Below are positions 45,768 to 55,282 of a stretch of 64,000 nucleotides of DNA, piece by piece. The notes under the pieces were generated by a model, which made no database searches, had not been told where the DNA came from, and was given only the letters and a program-made list of their open reading frames with translations. This stretch comes from Vibrio hyugaensis (GTDB lineage: Bacteria > Pseudomonadota > Gammaproteobacteria > Enterobacterales > Vibrionaceae). Position 1 is the first letter of the stretch, and every line of letters begins with the position of its first letter. The stretch spans positions 1,922,001 to 1,986,000 of the forward strand of contig NZ_CP025795.1 in assembly GCF_002906655.1 (NCBI RefSeq), given 5' to 3'. The position numbers and the translations under genes were made by a program.

Positions 45768-45792
45768 AAAGCGGGGGGATGGTTTCGATTAC

Positions 45793-46032
45793 TTAGTCGC
45801 GACGGCCGCGCAATTGAATCGGTTGGTTGGAAGCGTCTGTTTGAATCATCACGCCACCGTAAGTAGCGTCATTACGACCTTTAAGAGTCAGGTTAGAATC
45901 CGCGCGCTCCACATTAACTTGGTTTGTTTGGCTAGTAGCCATATCAATGGTACCCGTGTATGAGCCATCGCCAGCGAATGCTACATTCATTGAACAAGCC
46001 ATTAAGCCTACTAGTGCGATTAGTTTTTTCAT
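45793..46032 (-). CDS. small exported protein of unknown function
   Basis: A 79-residue protein with a signal peptide (MKKLIALVGLMACSMNVAFA, cut before GDGSYTG) and a mature part of about 59 residues that is rich in Thr, Asn and Gln and likely beta-structured. The family is not recognised. It diverges from the LysR gene at 46242, which could regulate it. Confidence 0.75.
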   Translation of the reverse strand: MKKLIALVGLMACSMNVAFAGDGSYTGTIDMATSQTNQVNVERADSNLTLKGRNDATYGGVMIQTDASNQPIQLRGRRD

Positions 46033-46241
46033 ACGTCACCTCGATTATTTGTGGTACATCGTTTCGATGAAGAAACTGTAGCAACAGTTCCAAAGTAGCA
46101 CGAGGAAAACCCGAATTTACCAAATGGAAATCCTCGGTCAAAAAATGCTTTTCTGCCATAAACTTAGAATTGACCATCCTCTGTCTTTTTTTATGAGAGG
46201 CGGAGTTATGATGCCGTGGCAACGTTGGCTGGAGTAAAAGA

Positions 46242-47132
46242 ATGACAATGAATCTGGATATGCAAAACGTTTTGGTGTTAAAGCGAATGTATGAATTGCG
46301 TAACGTTCGTTTGGTGGCAGAGACGCTAGGCAAAACATCTGGTGCGATCAGCAAAAACCTTACTAAAATGAAAGCGCAATTAGATGACCCGCTCTTTATT
46401 CAGACGAAAAATGGCTTTGAGCCAACCTCGTTTGTCGAAGCCAACATGCCTCATTTTGAGCAGATTCTTGCAAGCGTGGATGCCATCAAACCACAAGAAT
46501 TCTCACCCGCTCACTTTACTGGTGAAGTATCCATTTACGCCAATACCCTGTTCTGGGATCGCTTTGGCGACAAACTGTACATTGAACTTATCAAGCAAGC
46601 ACCTAACGCGAGATATGCGTTTTTAAGGTGGGGAGCAGATGCCCGTAATCGAATCATCGATGGTGAAAACGCTATTGCAATTCACTACTTTGATGAAGAC
46701 TTACCTCAGTCAATCGCTCAGAAAGAATTGGGGAAAGGAAAAGCGGTGTTCTTTGTGCGGAACGACCATCCAGCACGAGACTTCCAATCATTAAGTGACT
46801 ACGCCTTACTACTGTTCAAAACGCCGGGGTGGAATGATCATAAATACCCATTGCTCGATCGTTTAAAGAACATTGGTTTCGATGTCACGCCCAAAGTGGA
46901 AGTGGAACACCCCGCAATGATTCATAGCATCATCATGCAAACCGATCATTTTGGGATCACCATGAGCGGTAATGTTCCAGAAAGTTGCCGCAGTATAGAT
47001 TTACCAAACGGGTTGGAGTTGGGTGTCAGCTTTGTCATGAGTTGTCGTCGCTCTCAGCAGCATGACCCGCAAAATCAATGGCTATTCAATGTCATCCAAA
47101 CGATCATCGCGAAGCATTCAAAACCCGATTAA
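46242..47132 (+). CDS. LysR-family transcriptional regulator
   Basis: A 296-residue protein. The DNA-binding part is VAETLGKTSGAISKNLTKMK near 27-46 followed by LDDPLFIQTKNGFEPT, a LeuO-like pattern. The effector-binding domain is complete. The stop overlaps the stop of the convergent phosphotransferase gene by 3 nt. Targets unknown; the divergent small exported protein is one candidate. Confidence 0.86.
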   Translation: MTMNLDMQNVLVLKRMYELRNVRLVAETLGKTSGAISKNLTKMKAQLDDPLFIQTKNGFEPTSFVEANMPHFEQILASVDAIKPQEFSPAHFTGEVSIYANTLFWDRFGDKLYIELIKQAPNARYAFLRWGADARNRIIDGENAIAIHYFDEDLPQSIAQKELGKGKAVFFVRNDHPARDFQSLSDYALLLFKTPGWNDHKYPLLDRLKNIGFDVTPKVEVEHPAMIHSIIMQTDHFGITMSGNVPESCRSIDLPNGLELGVSFVMSCRRSQQHDPQNQWLFNVIQTIIAKHSKPD

Positions 47133-47914
47133 AACGGTGCTTCACCTAACACACCGAGTGTGATCGCTTGGTGATGTTTCTTTAGATACTCAATGTCTTG
47201 TAAATAAGCCGTATGGTGGCAATCATCCATGTTCGCTTGAAATTGCGCATCGCCAGTGGCAGCAGACGTACGCATAAAGTCTACCAGTGCAGTCAAACGC
47301 AGCGTCATCGTATCCACCAGTTCTTCCCGCTCTAACCTTGAACAACCATAGGCGTCACAGAAACGCTTTGCTCGTTTAATCTGCTCTTCAAGCGTGCCCA
47401 TTTTGTCATTTTCATCGGTCTTAAATGGCGCCCAACCATAGACTGAAAAAGCCACATCCCAAATTCTTGGGGCTGGGTGTGCCGTATCAAAATCAAAAAT
47501 GCCCACGACAGCGCCATCCTTTAACGCAACGTTATAGGGCATAAAGTCGCCATGGCAGATGACTTCGTGTGGCAAGCGAGTTGGCAGCATCCAGTGGCAA
47601 ACTTCATCTTGATGTCTGGAAAGGAAGTCTTGAGAAGCATCATGCAGTTGTCGAAGCAGTTTTGCTGCGGAAGTAAGAGCCGAGAGCGAAGCAATCTCTC
47701 CCTGCAAAGGATAGTTATAGCTTTCTCCATCGACGAAGGTCAGCAACTCTTTTCCACCTTCAATTGACACCGCTTTAGAACAAGCATGAAAACCGTTGGC
47801 ATGAAGATGATGAAGCAATTGATGAATGGTTATGGTCCAAAGACTTGCAGGTCGACTGACCAAGTCTCCTTTACGATAAATAGCCCCTTCTCGGCCACCT
47901 TGTAACGTTTCCAT
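47129..47914 (-). CDS. APH-family small-molecule phosphotransferase
   Basis: A 261-residue protein with the aminoglycoside phosphotransferase / choline kinase fold: the catalytic HGDFMPYNV (near 140-148) and the metal-binding IFDFDTAHPAPRIWD (near 160-174). Members phosphorylate aminoglycosides, choline, homoserine or similar compounds; the substrate here is not predictable, and it should not be read as a resistance gene on this evidence. Confidence 0.85.
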   Translation of the reverse strand: METLQGGREGAIYRKGDLVSRPASLWTITIHQLLHHLHANGFHACSKAVSIEGGKELLTFVDGESYNYPLQGEIASLSALTSAAKLLRQLHDASQDFLSRHQDEVCHWMLPTRLPHEVICHGDFMPYNVALKDGAVVGIFDFDTAHPAPRIWDVAFSVYGWAPFKTDENDKMGTLEEQIKRAKRFCDAYGCSRLEREELVDTMTLRLTALVDFMRTSAATGDAQFQANMDDCHHTAYLQDIEYLKKHHQAITLGVLGEAPF

Positions 47915-47986
47915 GACCCCTCCTTGAAAAGTCGAGCAAACCGCTCATGAGTAACGACGACTTGAAACGTATTCGCTTTATACCAT

Positions 47987-48006
47987 TATACCCAAGTAAC
48001 CTCGAG
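47987..48006. repeat. stub of the MITE-like repeat
   Basis: TATACCCAAGTAACCTCGAG matches the terminal inverted repeat of the elements at 2602-2883 and 31456-31722, but the body is missing. This is probably a deletion remnant or a solo end. Confidence 0.6.
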
Positions 48007-48033
48007 CGGCTTAGGTCAACGAGTTAACCCATA

Positions 48034-48903
48034 TCATAAACTGTTCAATAACCATTTGGTAAACGCGTCAACATGTGGTTTTTCTCCGTGTTTGACCATC
48101 ATATAATGCGCACCACGGCTCGGCATGGACCACTCTCCTATGCGAACCAAGCTTCCTTGTCGCAGATGTTCGTCAACCAAGAAGTCTCTCACCAATAATA
48201 CCCCTAACTGATTCACCGCCGCTTCAATCGATAATAAAGAGTGCTCGAATTCTGCGACCATTGGAGCCAGTCTCCCTTGATAACCATGATAAGCAAACCA
48301 AGATTGCCATGTTTCCTGATACCCACCCGTCGCCAGCTTGGCAGTATGTGCCAATTCAGACAAATTCGACATTGGGTTGAGATGTAAGAAGCCAGGACTG
48401 GCTACCACAATCCAGTTTTCATCCGTCAACTTTACAGCTTGTTTTGACTGCCAGTTCCCATACCCGTTGATAATTTCGACATCGGCAATATCGCTGCTAC
48501 TCGGTACAGCATTGGCCGTCGTCGAAATCTTAAACCGAATATCAGGGTACTGACGATGAAAATCGGCTAGGCGTGGTATCAACCACTGGACACAAAAACT
48601 ATGTGCAACATGTAAGGTTAATTGAGTGTGCCTTTGACGTGAGAACAAGTGCAGAGTCGCCACAGAAAGACTTTGAAATACATGACTAACGACAGGCAAA
48701 TAATCGTGTGCGGCTTGTGTCAAAAGTAGCTTGGCTCCATTGCGCTCAAACAAGGTCGCATCGAGATAAACTTCCAAGGATTTCACTTGCTGACTGACGG
48801 CAGCACGTGTGACATTGAGTTCTTCTGCCGCTTTGGTAAAGCTTTGCAAGCGTGCTGTGGCTTCGAACGCTTTAAGGGAATTTAAAGGTGGTAAGTTTTG
48901 CAT
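48034..48903 (-). CDS. LysR-family (GcvA-like) transcriptional regulator
   Basis: A 289-residue protein from ATG 48903 with GGAG 6 nt upstream; the frame stays open further upstream, to an ATG at 48972, but without such a site. The N-terminus MQNLPPLNSLKAFEATARLQ and FTKAAEELNVTRAAVSQQVK mark the GcvA/AmpR-like LysR group, followed by the effector-binding domain. It sits between the MITE stub and ompA. Targets are unknown. Confidence 0.88.
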   Translation of the reverse strand: MQNLPPLNSLKAFEATARLQSFTKAAEELNVTRAAVSQQVKSLEVYLDATLFERNGAKLLLTQAAHDYLPVVSHVFQSLSVATLHLFSRQRHTQLTLHVAHSFCVQWLIPRLADFHRQYPDIRFKISTTANAVPSSSDIADVEIINGYGNWQSKQAVKLTDENWIVVASPGFLHLNPMSNLSELAHTAKLATGGYQETWQSWFAYHGYQGRLAPMVAEFEHSLLSIEAAVNQLGVLLVRDFLVDEHLRQGSLVRIGEWSMPSRGAHYMMVKHGEKPHVDAFTKWLLNSL

Positions 48904-48973
48904 GTCAGGCTCCACGCGAACAAGTAAGAAAATACTATGACGGGGCTGTGACAGATAAATGAAAGGATACAAA

Positions 48974-48998
48974 AAAGCCAGCGTTAGACGCTGGCTTT
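48974..48998 (-). terminator. terminator of ompA
   Basis: An 11-bp perfect stem (48974-48984 with 48988-48998), TAG loop, T-run on the - strand, 25 nt beyond the ompA stop. Confidence 0.85.
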
Positions 48999-49022
48999 CA
49001 AAGTAGCTAATTCAATAAGGAA

Positions 49023-49988
49023 TTATTGAGCAGCTTCTTCAGTTTGGTATTGGAACGCAGGAACAACAACTTCTACACGACGGTTCGCTTCACGACCTTG
49101 ACGAGTTTCATTGCTTTCTACTGGGTTCGCTTCACCCATACCTTTAACAGTCATACGGTCTGCTGCGATACCTTCAGCTTGGAACTGGTCAGCAACTGCT
49201 TGTGCACGCTTCTCAGTTAGCTCTTGGTTGTAAGCTTCAGAACCTGTTGTGTCACTGTAACCAGTGATTTCAACTTGAGCTTGTGGGTAAGTGTTCATTA
49301 GCTCAACAGTGCCGTTTAGAGAAGATGCATCTTGTACTTCTGCACTTTCTAGGCCGAACTGTAGAGTTGTAGTTTGAGCTGGGTACTCGTTTTCAACGAT
49401 GCGAGTCGCTGGACGAGTTTCAACTACTTCTTCTTGAACTACTGGCTCAGAACCGAACTTGTAGTTGAAGCCAATACCGAAGAAGTCTGCGTCCATATCG
49501 TTGATGATGTCGTCAGACATATCTTGGTAACGTTGGTACTCAGCACGTAGGCTCCAGTTGTAGTTGATTTGGTATTCAGCACCTAGAGAGCCAGTTGGTA
49601 CGAAATCTTTCTCGTCACCAGCCATCATGTATGCAGCACCTACTTTAGCAAATAGGTTCCAAGAATCTGTTAGTGGTAGGTTGAACTTAGGAGCAAGAGT
49701 GATTGCCCATAGGTCGCCATCTACTGTGTTTAGGCCAGCTTTGTTGAAGTTAGCTGTGAAGTTACCTAGGTAATCAACGCCGTATTCAGCAGCAACGTAT
49801 TCGTTGAAGTTGTAACCGATGTGCATGCCAGCTGCGAAGCTATCGTCATCACATGGAGCGTCAAGGTGACAAGCGTCGTTTAGTGCGTTGTAACCTAGTT
49901 TACCGCCAACGTAAGTATCAGCAAGAGCAACATTCGACATTACGCCACCAGCTAGAATGGTAGCCACTGCAAGAGCGATTTTTTTCAT
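49023..49988 (-). CDS. ompA: outer-membrane protein OmpA
   Basis: A 321-residue protein with a signal peptide (KIALAVATILAGGVMSNVALA). An N-terminal eight-strand barrel (DTYVGGKLGYNA to about residue 180) is followed by a Val/Glu-rich linker and the C-terminal OmpA peptidoglycan-binding domain (VEITGYSDTTGS near 240, then RAQAVADQFQAEGI and GREANRRVEV). It ties the outer membrane to the cell wall. It has a long AT-rich leader upstream. Confidence 0.94.
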   Translation of the reverse strand: MKKIALAVATILAGGVMSNVALADTYVGGKLGYNALNDACHLDAPCDDDSFAAGMHIGYNFNEYVAAEYGVDYLGNFTANFNKAGLNTVDGDLWAITLAPKFNLPLTDSWNLFAKVGAAYMMAGDEKDFVPTGSLGAEYQINYNWSLRAEYQRYQDMSDDIINDMDADFFGIGFNYKFGSEPVVQEEVVETRPATRIVENEYPAQTTTLQFGLESAEVQDASSLNGTVELMNTYPQAQVEITGYSDTTGSEAYNQELTEKRAQAVADQFQAEGIAADRMTVKGMGEANPVESNETRQGREANRRVEVVVPAFQYQTEEAAQ

Positions 49989-50601
49989 TATTTTACCTTT
50001 AATGCGAAGGCGACCCGACTACTATCCACAACTATACAGCTGCCATCACGCAAGTCAGAACCTACACTGTTTCGAGTGATTAAAAACTATGCCATTGGTC
50101 TCAATCAAAACGTCATCAGACATCTGGAATGAGCACTTATCTTCAAGCATTTTTCTCAGAGCTCAGATCCGAAACGAGCCTCCGATTGTTTGGCGCATTC
50201 CGAATGATTCAGAGCACAAACAAAACGGACAAATCGTTCCAAAAACAGAACACCAAAATGCGAATTATCCTAAGCTAGGCGCAATAGTACATAGCAGCTA
50301 TATTTTATTTTTAGCTACTGTGCCTACAAAGGGCGCTAAAGCATAAGATTGCTAAATGATTGAGATGAGATAACTTTTGTGACATAAATCTCAAAACAGA
50401 CTTTAACAGAACAACCTTCGCTTTCATAAATTAGATTTCTTATCGTGACGATTAGTTTTTTTTATCGATAGCCACATAAGCACCAGAAACTGAAGGTTTT
50501 TTGTTTTTATTGGCGAAAAAATTTACAGTCACCAGACATTGAGGTAGGAAAAAACGCACAAAAAACACAGCCTGCAAAAAGCAGGCTGTGAACTAATTGC
50601 T
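49989..50601. other. intergenic region upstream of ompA
   Basis: Contains the ompA promoter and leader. A + strand frame at 50089-50346 has no ribosome binding site and no protein-like pattern, and is not called. At its right end lies the terminator of the M14 gene (50566-50590). Nothing else is seen. Confidence 0.5.
50566..50590 (-). terminator. terminator of the M14 carboxypeptidase gene
   Basis: A 10-bp perfect stem (50566-50575 with 50581-50590), AAAAA loop, T-run on the - strand. Confidence 0.85.
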
Positions 50602-51726
50602 TTAAATCTTGTCGGAAACCGCCAACGTTGCCGCCAATACATCTTGGCCAAACAGCACGCTACGTTCCGGAGACCAGCCGTAAAGTGGGTAGGGATGGTT
50701 ATTATTGTCTTTGAATGGCATCTCGATGGTGTAAGACAAGCACTTGAATTGCTCAGCAACCCAGTTAGAGCCAACGGTTAGGTTCGCTTTGCCCGGTTCA
50801 TCTTTATCGTAACCAATCTCGTCTTGGAACTCTGGTGTAATAGTCAGAAGTGCTTGTTTAAACGCGTTTTCCAATTCAGCCATGCCTTCGTCATAAGAAG
50901 GAATACCTTCAGAGCCCGCCACGAAGTTGTAAGGGATAGCTTCATCACCATGGATATCTAAGAACATATCCACGCCTGTTTCTAGCATGCGCTCACGAAC
51001 CAAGAAGACCTCAGGGCTCTTCTCCATTGATGGCGTTTGCCATTCACGGTTTAGGTTTACGCCAACAGCGTTAGTACGTAGATGCCCACGCACACCGCCG
51101 TCTGGGTTCATGTTTGGTACAACGTAAAGTACTGCTTTTTCAAGTAATGCACGCGCAACCGTGTCGTTCTCATCGAGCAGACGTTGGATCATGCCTTCCA
51201 TGAACCATTCTGCCATCGTCTCACCTGGGTGCTGGCGCGCAATCATCCAGATTTTCTTTTTGCCTTCTTCTGGCTCACCAAACGTTAGCAAGCTCATGTC
51301 ATTGCCGTCTAATGTATGGCCCAGCGTCTCAAGTTGGCAGTGATGCGCGCTTTGTGCCATGTGTAACAGGTCTAGATGACGGTCGTACGTGTAAGGTGCA
51401 AAGTACGCGAAGTAAATTGAACTGCGTTCAGGGATAACAGTGAAAGTCAGCGTGTCGCCATCGAACTCTGCCGGCACACGGAACCACTCTTCACGATCGT
51501 AAGACGCAACCACGTCGTAGCCTTGCCAACCTTCTGGGTAAGCCGACTTCGCGAGGTCGAGCAGTTTGATGGTATGTGATTGCTCGGCTTCTGTCTCTAG
51601 ACGGAAGTGGAACCACTGGTAGAATTCCGACATGTTGTCGTTAGGAATTTTGAGTTGGATGTCGTTTTTGTCGTCCGCTTTCACTACGTGAATGCTGCCG
51701 CTGTCGAAGTTGCTGAATACTTTCAT
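50602..51726 (-). CDS. M14-family cytosolic-type carboxypeptidase
   Basis: A 374-residue protein from ATG 51726 (MKVFSNFDSG), with GGTGAG upstream; an open extension to 51804 is less likely. The metal site is RQHPGETMAEW (HXXE near residue 166) with a later His in DIHGDEAIPYNFVAG, and the catalytic Glu in YTIEMPF. This is the M14 cytosolic carboxypeptidase (AGBL-like) type with an N-terminal beta domain (residues 1-120). It cleaves a C-terminal or gamma-linked amino acid; the substrate is unknown. It follows the oxidoreductase gene by 113 nt. Confidence 0.88.
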   Translation of the reverse strand: MKVFSNFDSGSIHVVKADDKNDIQLKIPNDNMSEFYQWFHFRLETEAEQSHTIKLLDLAKSAYPEGWQGYDVVASYDREEWFRVPAEFDGDTLTFTVIPERSSIYFAYFAPYTYDRHLDLLHMAQSAHHCQLETLGHTLDGNDMSLLTFGEPEEGKKKIWMIARQHPGETMAEWFMEGMIQRLLDENDTVARALLEKAVLYVVPNMNPDGGVRGHLRTNAVGVNLNREWQTPSMEKSPEVFLVRERMLETGVDMFLDIHGDEAIPYNFVAGSEGIPSYDEGMAELENAFKQALLTITPEFQDEIGYDKDEPGKANLTVGSNWVAEQFKCLSYTIEMPFKDNNNHPYPLYGWSPERSVLFGQDVLAATLAVSDKI

Positions 51727-51839
51727 TCTATGACTCACCTTTTGCATCTGAGCTTGAAAGACTGAGGCTAACACAAAGGGAAGAGGTGCCTCTAACACTT
51801 TCACTTCTTCCCTATCCGTTTGCGATCAAAATATTCAGT

Positions 51840-53240
51840 TTAGTCAAGCTTATCCGCTTTGCCTGCTGGTCCAGCGAGTTTTGCTAGCCACTTATCCCAG
51901 ATGAACGGCGTTTTCTCGCTATCTTCTGCTTCCTCTTTTCGACGTACCGCGTTGCGCACCACCATCGCTCCCGTCCATCGGAATGGCTCTGGCGGGAAGT
52001 ATCCCAACGGTCCTTTGGCTAAACCGCTTTTCGTCCATTCGTTATCAAGTCCCAATACCAATGAAGATAAGATCTTTCCGCCCATTCGCGTCTGTGCAAC
52101 GCCATTACCCGAATAGCCAAAGCCGTAAAAGACATTGCTTTGCTTGTTTAACTGGCCAAAGAATGGAAAGCCCGTTGCCGAACGATCCGAGCCACCCGTC
52201 CATGAATAAGCAAACTCTGCGCCTTTTAAACGAGGGAACAACTTGTCGAACGACTTACGCAGTAGATTTTGATAGCGCGTTGGTTTATTGAACATCGCGT
52301 TCACTTGGTTGTTGAAAGAGAACTGATTGCCGCCTTTCCCCAACATCAAACGGCCATCGGGAGTATCTCGGTAATAGTGGACGAAGATACGTGAATCCAA
52401 AACGCTCGATCCCACCTGCCAACCCGACTGAGATAGCGCGTCACCAAGCGGTTTGGTGATAACCATGTCGGAAGAGACCACCACGATACTGCTTTTGAAT
52501 TGCTTAAACTGCTCCACCATCCAAGCGTTTAATGCCAGCACGACTTGCTTAGCTTGAATACTCCCTTTAGGCGTAGAAACAGTAGCAGGTTTTCCATAAT
52601 CTAAACGCGTCATCGGCGTGTTCTCATAGATCTCAACACCCAACTCCATTGCGACGCGTCTTAATCCTCTCGCCAACAAAGCAGGCTGAACACTGGCTGC
52701 AACCGGAGAGTGAAAGCCTTCTATATTGCGCGGCGATCCCGCATTGGCACGCAATTCCTCAGATTGACAGCGGCGCCAGCTGTTCACATCTAGACGCTTT
52801 AACTCGTCTACCACTGGCTGCATTCCACCCGTCTGAGACTGATTGGTTGCCGTGTAGTAGACGCCTTTTAGCGACAATTGCGCATCGATATTGTACTGCT
52901 GACAGAATTCGTCAATCTCCAATACCGCTTGCTCCGATTCCTTCACCAACCACGCTGCGTGTTCTTCACCAAATAAACGCTTTAATGTAGGGAACTTAGT
53001 CGACCATGTCAGCATGCAGCCGCCATTCGCCCCAGAAGCACCGCTACCGCACAAGCCTTTTTCAATCACTACGATGTGTTTCTCCGGAGATTGTTGCTTG
53101 ATCATGATTGCCGTCCAGAGCCCAGTGTATCCACCACCAACAATGGCGACATCAGCTTGGATATTTTGTTGAAGTGGTTTGGCGGTTTCTGGTTGCTCGG
53201 CTTCAAGCGCTTGCTTAAACCAATAAGAAGGGTGAGTCAT
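51840..53240 (-). CDS. FAD-dependent oxidoreductase, putative aminophosphonate type
   Basis: A 466-residue protein from ATG 53240 with AAAGGA upstream. The FAD-binding Rossmann motif ADVAIVGGGYTGLWTAIMI is near residues 29-47, and the C-terminal GYSGNGVAQTRMGG completes the DAO-type fold. It resembles the TIGR03329 group (putative aminophosphonate oxidoreductase) related to glycine and sarcosine oxidases. An oxidase acting on AEP or N-substituted AEP would fit with the phn locus 3 kb away, but its promoter has no PhnR-type dyad. Confidence 0.8.
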   Translation of the reverse strand: MTHPSYWFKQALEAEQPETAKPLQQNIQADVAIVGGGYTGLWTAIMIKQQSPEKHIVVIEKGLCGSGASGANGGCMLTWSTKFPTLKRLFGEEHAAWLVKESEQAVLEIDEFCQQYNIDAQLSLKGVYYTATNQSQTGGMQPVVDELKRLDVNSWRRCQSEELRANAGSPRNIEGFHSPVAASVQPALLARGLRRVAMELGVEIYENTPMTRLDYGKPATVSTPKGSIQAKQVVLALNAWMVEQFKQFKSSIVVVSSDMVITKPLGDALSQSGWQVGSSVLDSRIFVHYYRDTPDGRLMLGKGGNQFSFNNQVNAMFNKPTRYQNLLRKSFDKLFPRLKGAEFAYSWTGGSDRSATGFPFFGQLNKQSNVFYGFGYSGNGVAQTRMGGKILSSLVLGLDNEWTKSGLAKGPLGYFPPEPFRWTGAMVVRNAVRRKEEAEDSEKTPFIWDKWLAKLAGPAGKADKLD

Positions 53241-53402
53241 TACGTATCCTTTGTAAGTGTGCGCATACAATGTTGCTTTGTTGCCACTTTACAAACGATC
53301 CAAATCATCAACGAGCTAGAAAAACTGACGCTCAACGTTAGAAAATATTAAACCTAAATTAGTTATTTATTTTATTCACCATAATTATGTATATTTAAAT
53401 AA

Positions 53403-53426
53403 TAAAAAAGGGGAGCAAAACTCCCC
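53403..53426 (-). terminator. terminator of the DUF3316 gene
   Basis: A GGGGAG/CTCCCC stem (53410-53415 with 53421-53426) is followed on the - strand by TTTTTTATT. Confidence 0.8.
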
Positions 53427-53497
53427 AAATTCAATAAGAATAAATATATGGCAACGATAATATTGAAAACAAAATATTTTGCTAGCGAGTAGATGTA

Positions 53498-53857
53498 TTA
53501 ACGATTACCTGGTTCACGCATGCGGTATTCATATTTCACATTCAATATTGGTTGATAGGCAATCTGACCGTCATCTTGAAGAAACTCATCAACGGTAACT
53601 TTTGCATTAGTAATGGAAAACGACTGACGGTCTACCATATCAAATGCACTCTTAAACTCATCTCGTAGCTCTTTAGAAGACTTGCTTTGGTAGTTTTTAA
53701 TCATTTCAAAGCCCATGTCGTAGGCAGCTTGCTTGCTATCCACAACATGACCTTGGATCGTTTTGCTGTTATTCGTCCATTGGTAACCACCAGCGAATGC
53801 CGCGATAGGAGTGGCAGTTAATGCGATAAGACTGACTAGAGAGATTAAACGTTTCAT
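53498..53857 (-). CDS. DUF3316 exported protein
   Basis: A 119-residue protein with a signal peptide (LISLVSLIALTATPIAAFA) and a mature domain of the Vibrio DUF3316 type (AAYDMGFEMIKNYQSKSSKE, then SFSITNAKVTVDEFL). Periplasmic, function unknown. Single gene with its own terminator. Confidence 0.8.
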   Translation of the reverse strand: MKRLISLVSLIALTATPIAAFAGGYQWTNNSKTIQGHVVDSKQAAYDMGFEMIKNYQSKSSKELRDEFKSAFDMVDRQSFSITNAKVTVDEFLQDDGQIAYQPILNVKYEYRMREPGNR

Positions 53858-54340
53858 AATATGCTCCTTACTTACCTTTTAAAATATCGAGTTCCAAATA
53901 CTCGATGAATGTAGGTTACGTATAGAGACCTTTAGCTCGTCAAATTAATTTCAAAAAACATTCAATTATTTTTCAAGTTATTTTTAATTAAACGTAAGGC
54001 ATAAAACTGCCATTTATTATTCATAATAAAAATATCTTAAAAAGCAGTCACTAAATAGCTTTTATTGTCTTATAAAGAAACCTTTATGGCTACTTTGCCA
54101 TTCAGTCATGACACTCCCTTACCAAGCCATACAATACCTCTCGCCCCTTTTCTCTTAGAATTCTGCACAAACGAACACCGTTCAAAACGATCGTAATGGC
54201 ACTGCGTCTGACACCAGAACACCACCTTTTGATGCCTCGGCGTCCTCTTTATCTTTTGGTGTTTTTCGACCATGACCAACAAGGCACTGCACAGATAACG
54301 AACTTAGGCTCGCCGAAAAGCCAGTCTGGAGTGAAATGAC
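53858..54340. other. AT-rich intergenic region
   Basis: A 483-nt region between the DUF3316 gene and the VirK-like gene, which are divergent, so both promoters lie here. No ORF with a ribosome binding site, no clear dyad and no repeat is seen. Confidence 0.5.
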
Positions 54341-55246
54341 ATGAATAAATCTATCCTTCATCACAGCAAAACCATTTACTCAGACGAGTACGCTGAGATC
54401 TATCACCCTATTTGGACATACCGCGCTAAGTTTATCGCGCGTGCACTGTTCTATCGCAAGTCATTCAACTATCTGGCGGACAATATTGAGGCGTCACTTC
54501 TAGAGATGCTTTGTTCTCGTACGCATCGTTTCTTAGAAAAGCCGTTTCGTCCTTACATCATCAAAAATAGCCCAGCAATCGATCGCTCTGAACTTGTGGT
54601 TGATCACTACAATACGGTGTCGAAGCTGCTCTCTTCAGAGCTGATTGAACAAATCTATACCGATGCTAAAGGCCAAACTCTGATGACATTTGAGATTGAT
54701 GAGATCCTCTATACGGTTCGACTTGTTTATGAAGCTCGCTACCAAAAAGAAGGTGAGATGAGCTTGGTATTACATAGCGAAGAAGACGGAAACTTTTACA
54801 CTATCTCTTTTACGCTCGGGCACGAGAATGGCGCTCGTTGCATCATGATTGGCGGCTTACAAGGTCCACGCAGTAATGAAACCAGCAGCGCAAAAATCAA
54901 AAAGCTAACACGTAAACTTTACGGTCAACGTCCAAAAAGCCTGATGGTGAGTTTGCTGACTATTCTGGCGCGAATCTGGGGTGTAGAAACAATTTTGGCG
55001 GTCAAAACCGACTCCCACACTTACGCCGCGCGACGCTACAGCAAAGGACGAATCAAAACCGACTATGACGCACTCTGGCAAGAGTTGGGCGGGATAGAGT
55101 TCGACCGGAACTTCTACTCCCTTGCGGTGAATGCCCCAAGACGTGATATCGAAGATATGTCTCGCTCAAAACGCTCGATGTATCGTCGTCGTTATGAATG
55201 GCTAGACAACACCAAAGCCACATTCGAACAAATCCTAAAAAGCTAA
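54341..55246 (+). CDS. VirK/YbjX-family (DUF535) protein
   Basis: A 301-residue protein with the DUF535 pattern: LLSSELIEQIYTDAKGQTLM near 85-104, IMIGGLQGPRSNETSS near 165-180 and the end RRRYEWLDNTKATFEQI. No signal peptide. VirK/YbjX proteins are linked to envelope stress and peptide resistance in enteric bacteria; the mechanism is unclear. An outer-membrane barrel gene follows 36 nt downstream, so the pair may be an operon. Confidence 0.87.
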   Translation: MNKSILHHSKTIYSDEYAEIYHPIWTYRAKFIARALFYRKSFNYLADNIEASLLEMLCSRTHRFLEKPFRPYIIKNSPAIDRSELVVDHYNTVSKLLSSELIEQIYTDAKGQTLMTFEIDEILYTVRLVYEARYQKEGEMSLVLHSEEDGNFYTISFTLGHENGARCIMIGGLQGPRSNETSSAKIKKLTRKLYGQRPKSLMVSLLTILARIWGVETILAVKTDSHTYAARRYSKGRIKTDYDALWQELGGIEFDRNFYSLAVNAPRRDIEDMSRSKRSMYRRRYEWLDNTKATFEQILKS

Positions 55247-55282
55247 AAGGCTAAAAAGCCAAAGAACTAAGGAGAAAGTCAC

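Noticed and set aside
47129..47914. Aminoglycoside resistance gene
   Set aside because: The APH fold is shared with choline and other small-molecule kinases; nothing in the sequence or context points to resistance.
50089..50346. 85-residue + strand frame upstream of ompA
   Set aside because: No ribosome binding site, no recognisable pattern; it lies in the ompA promoter region.
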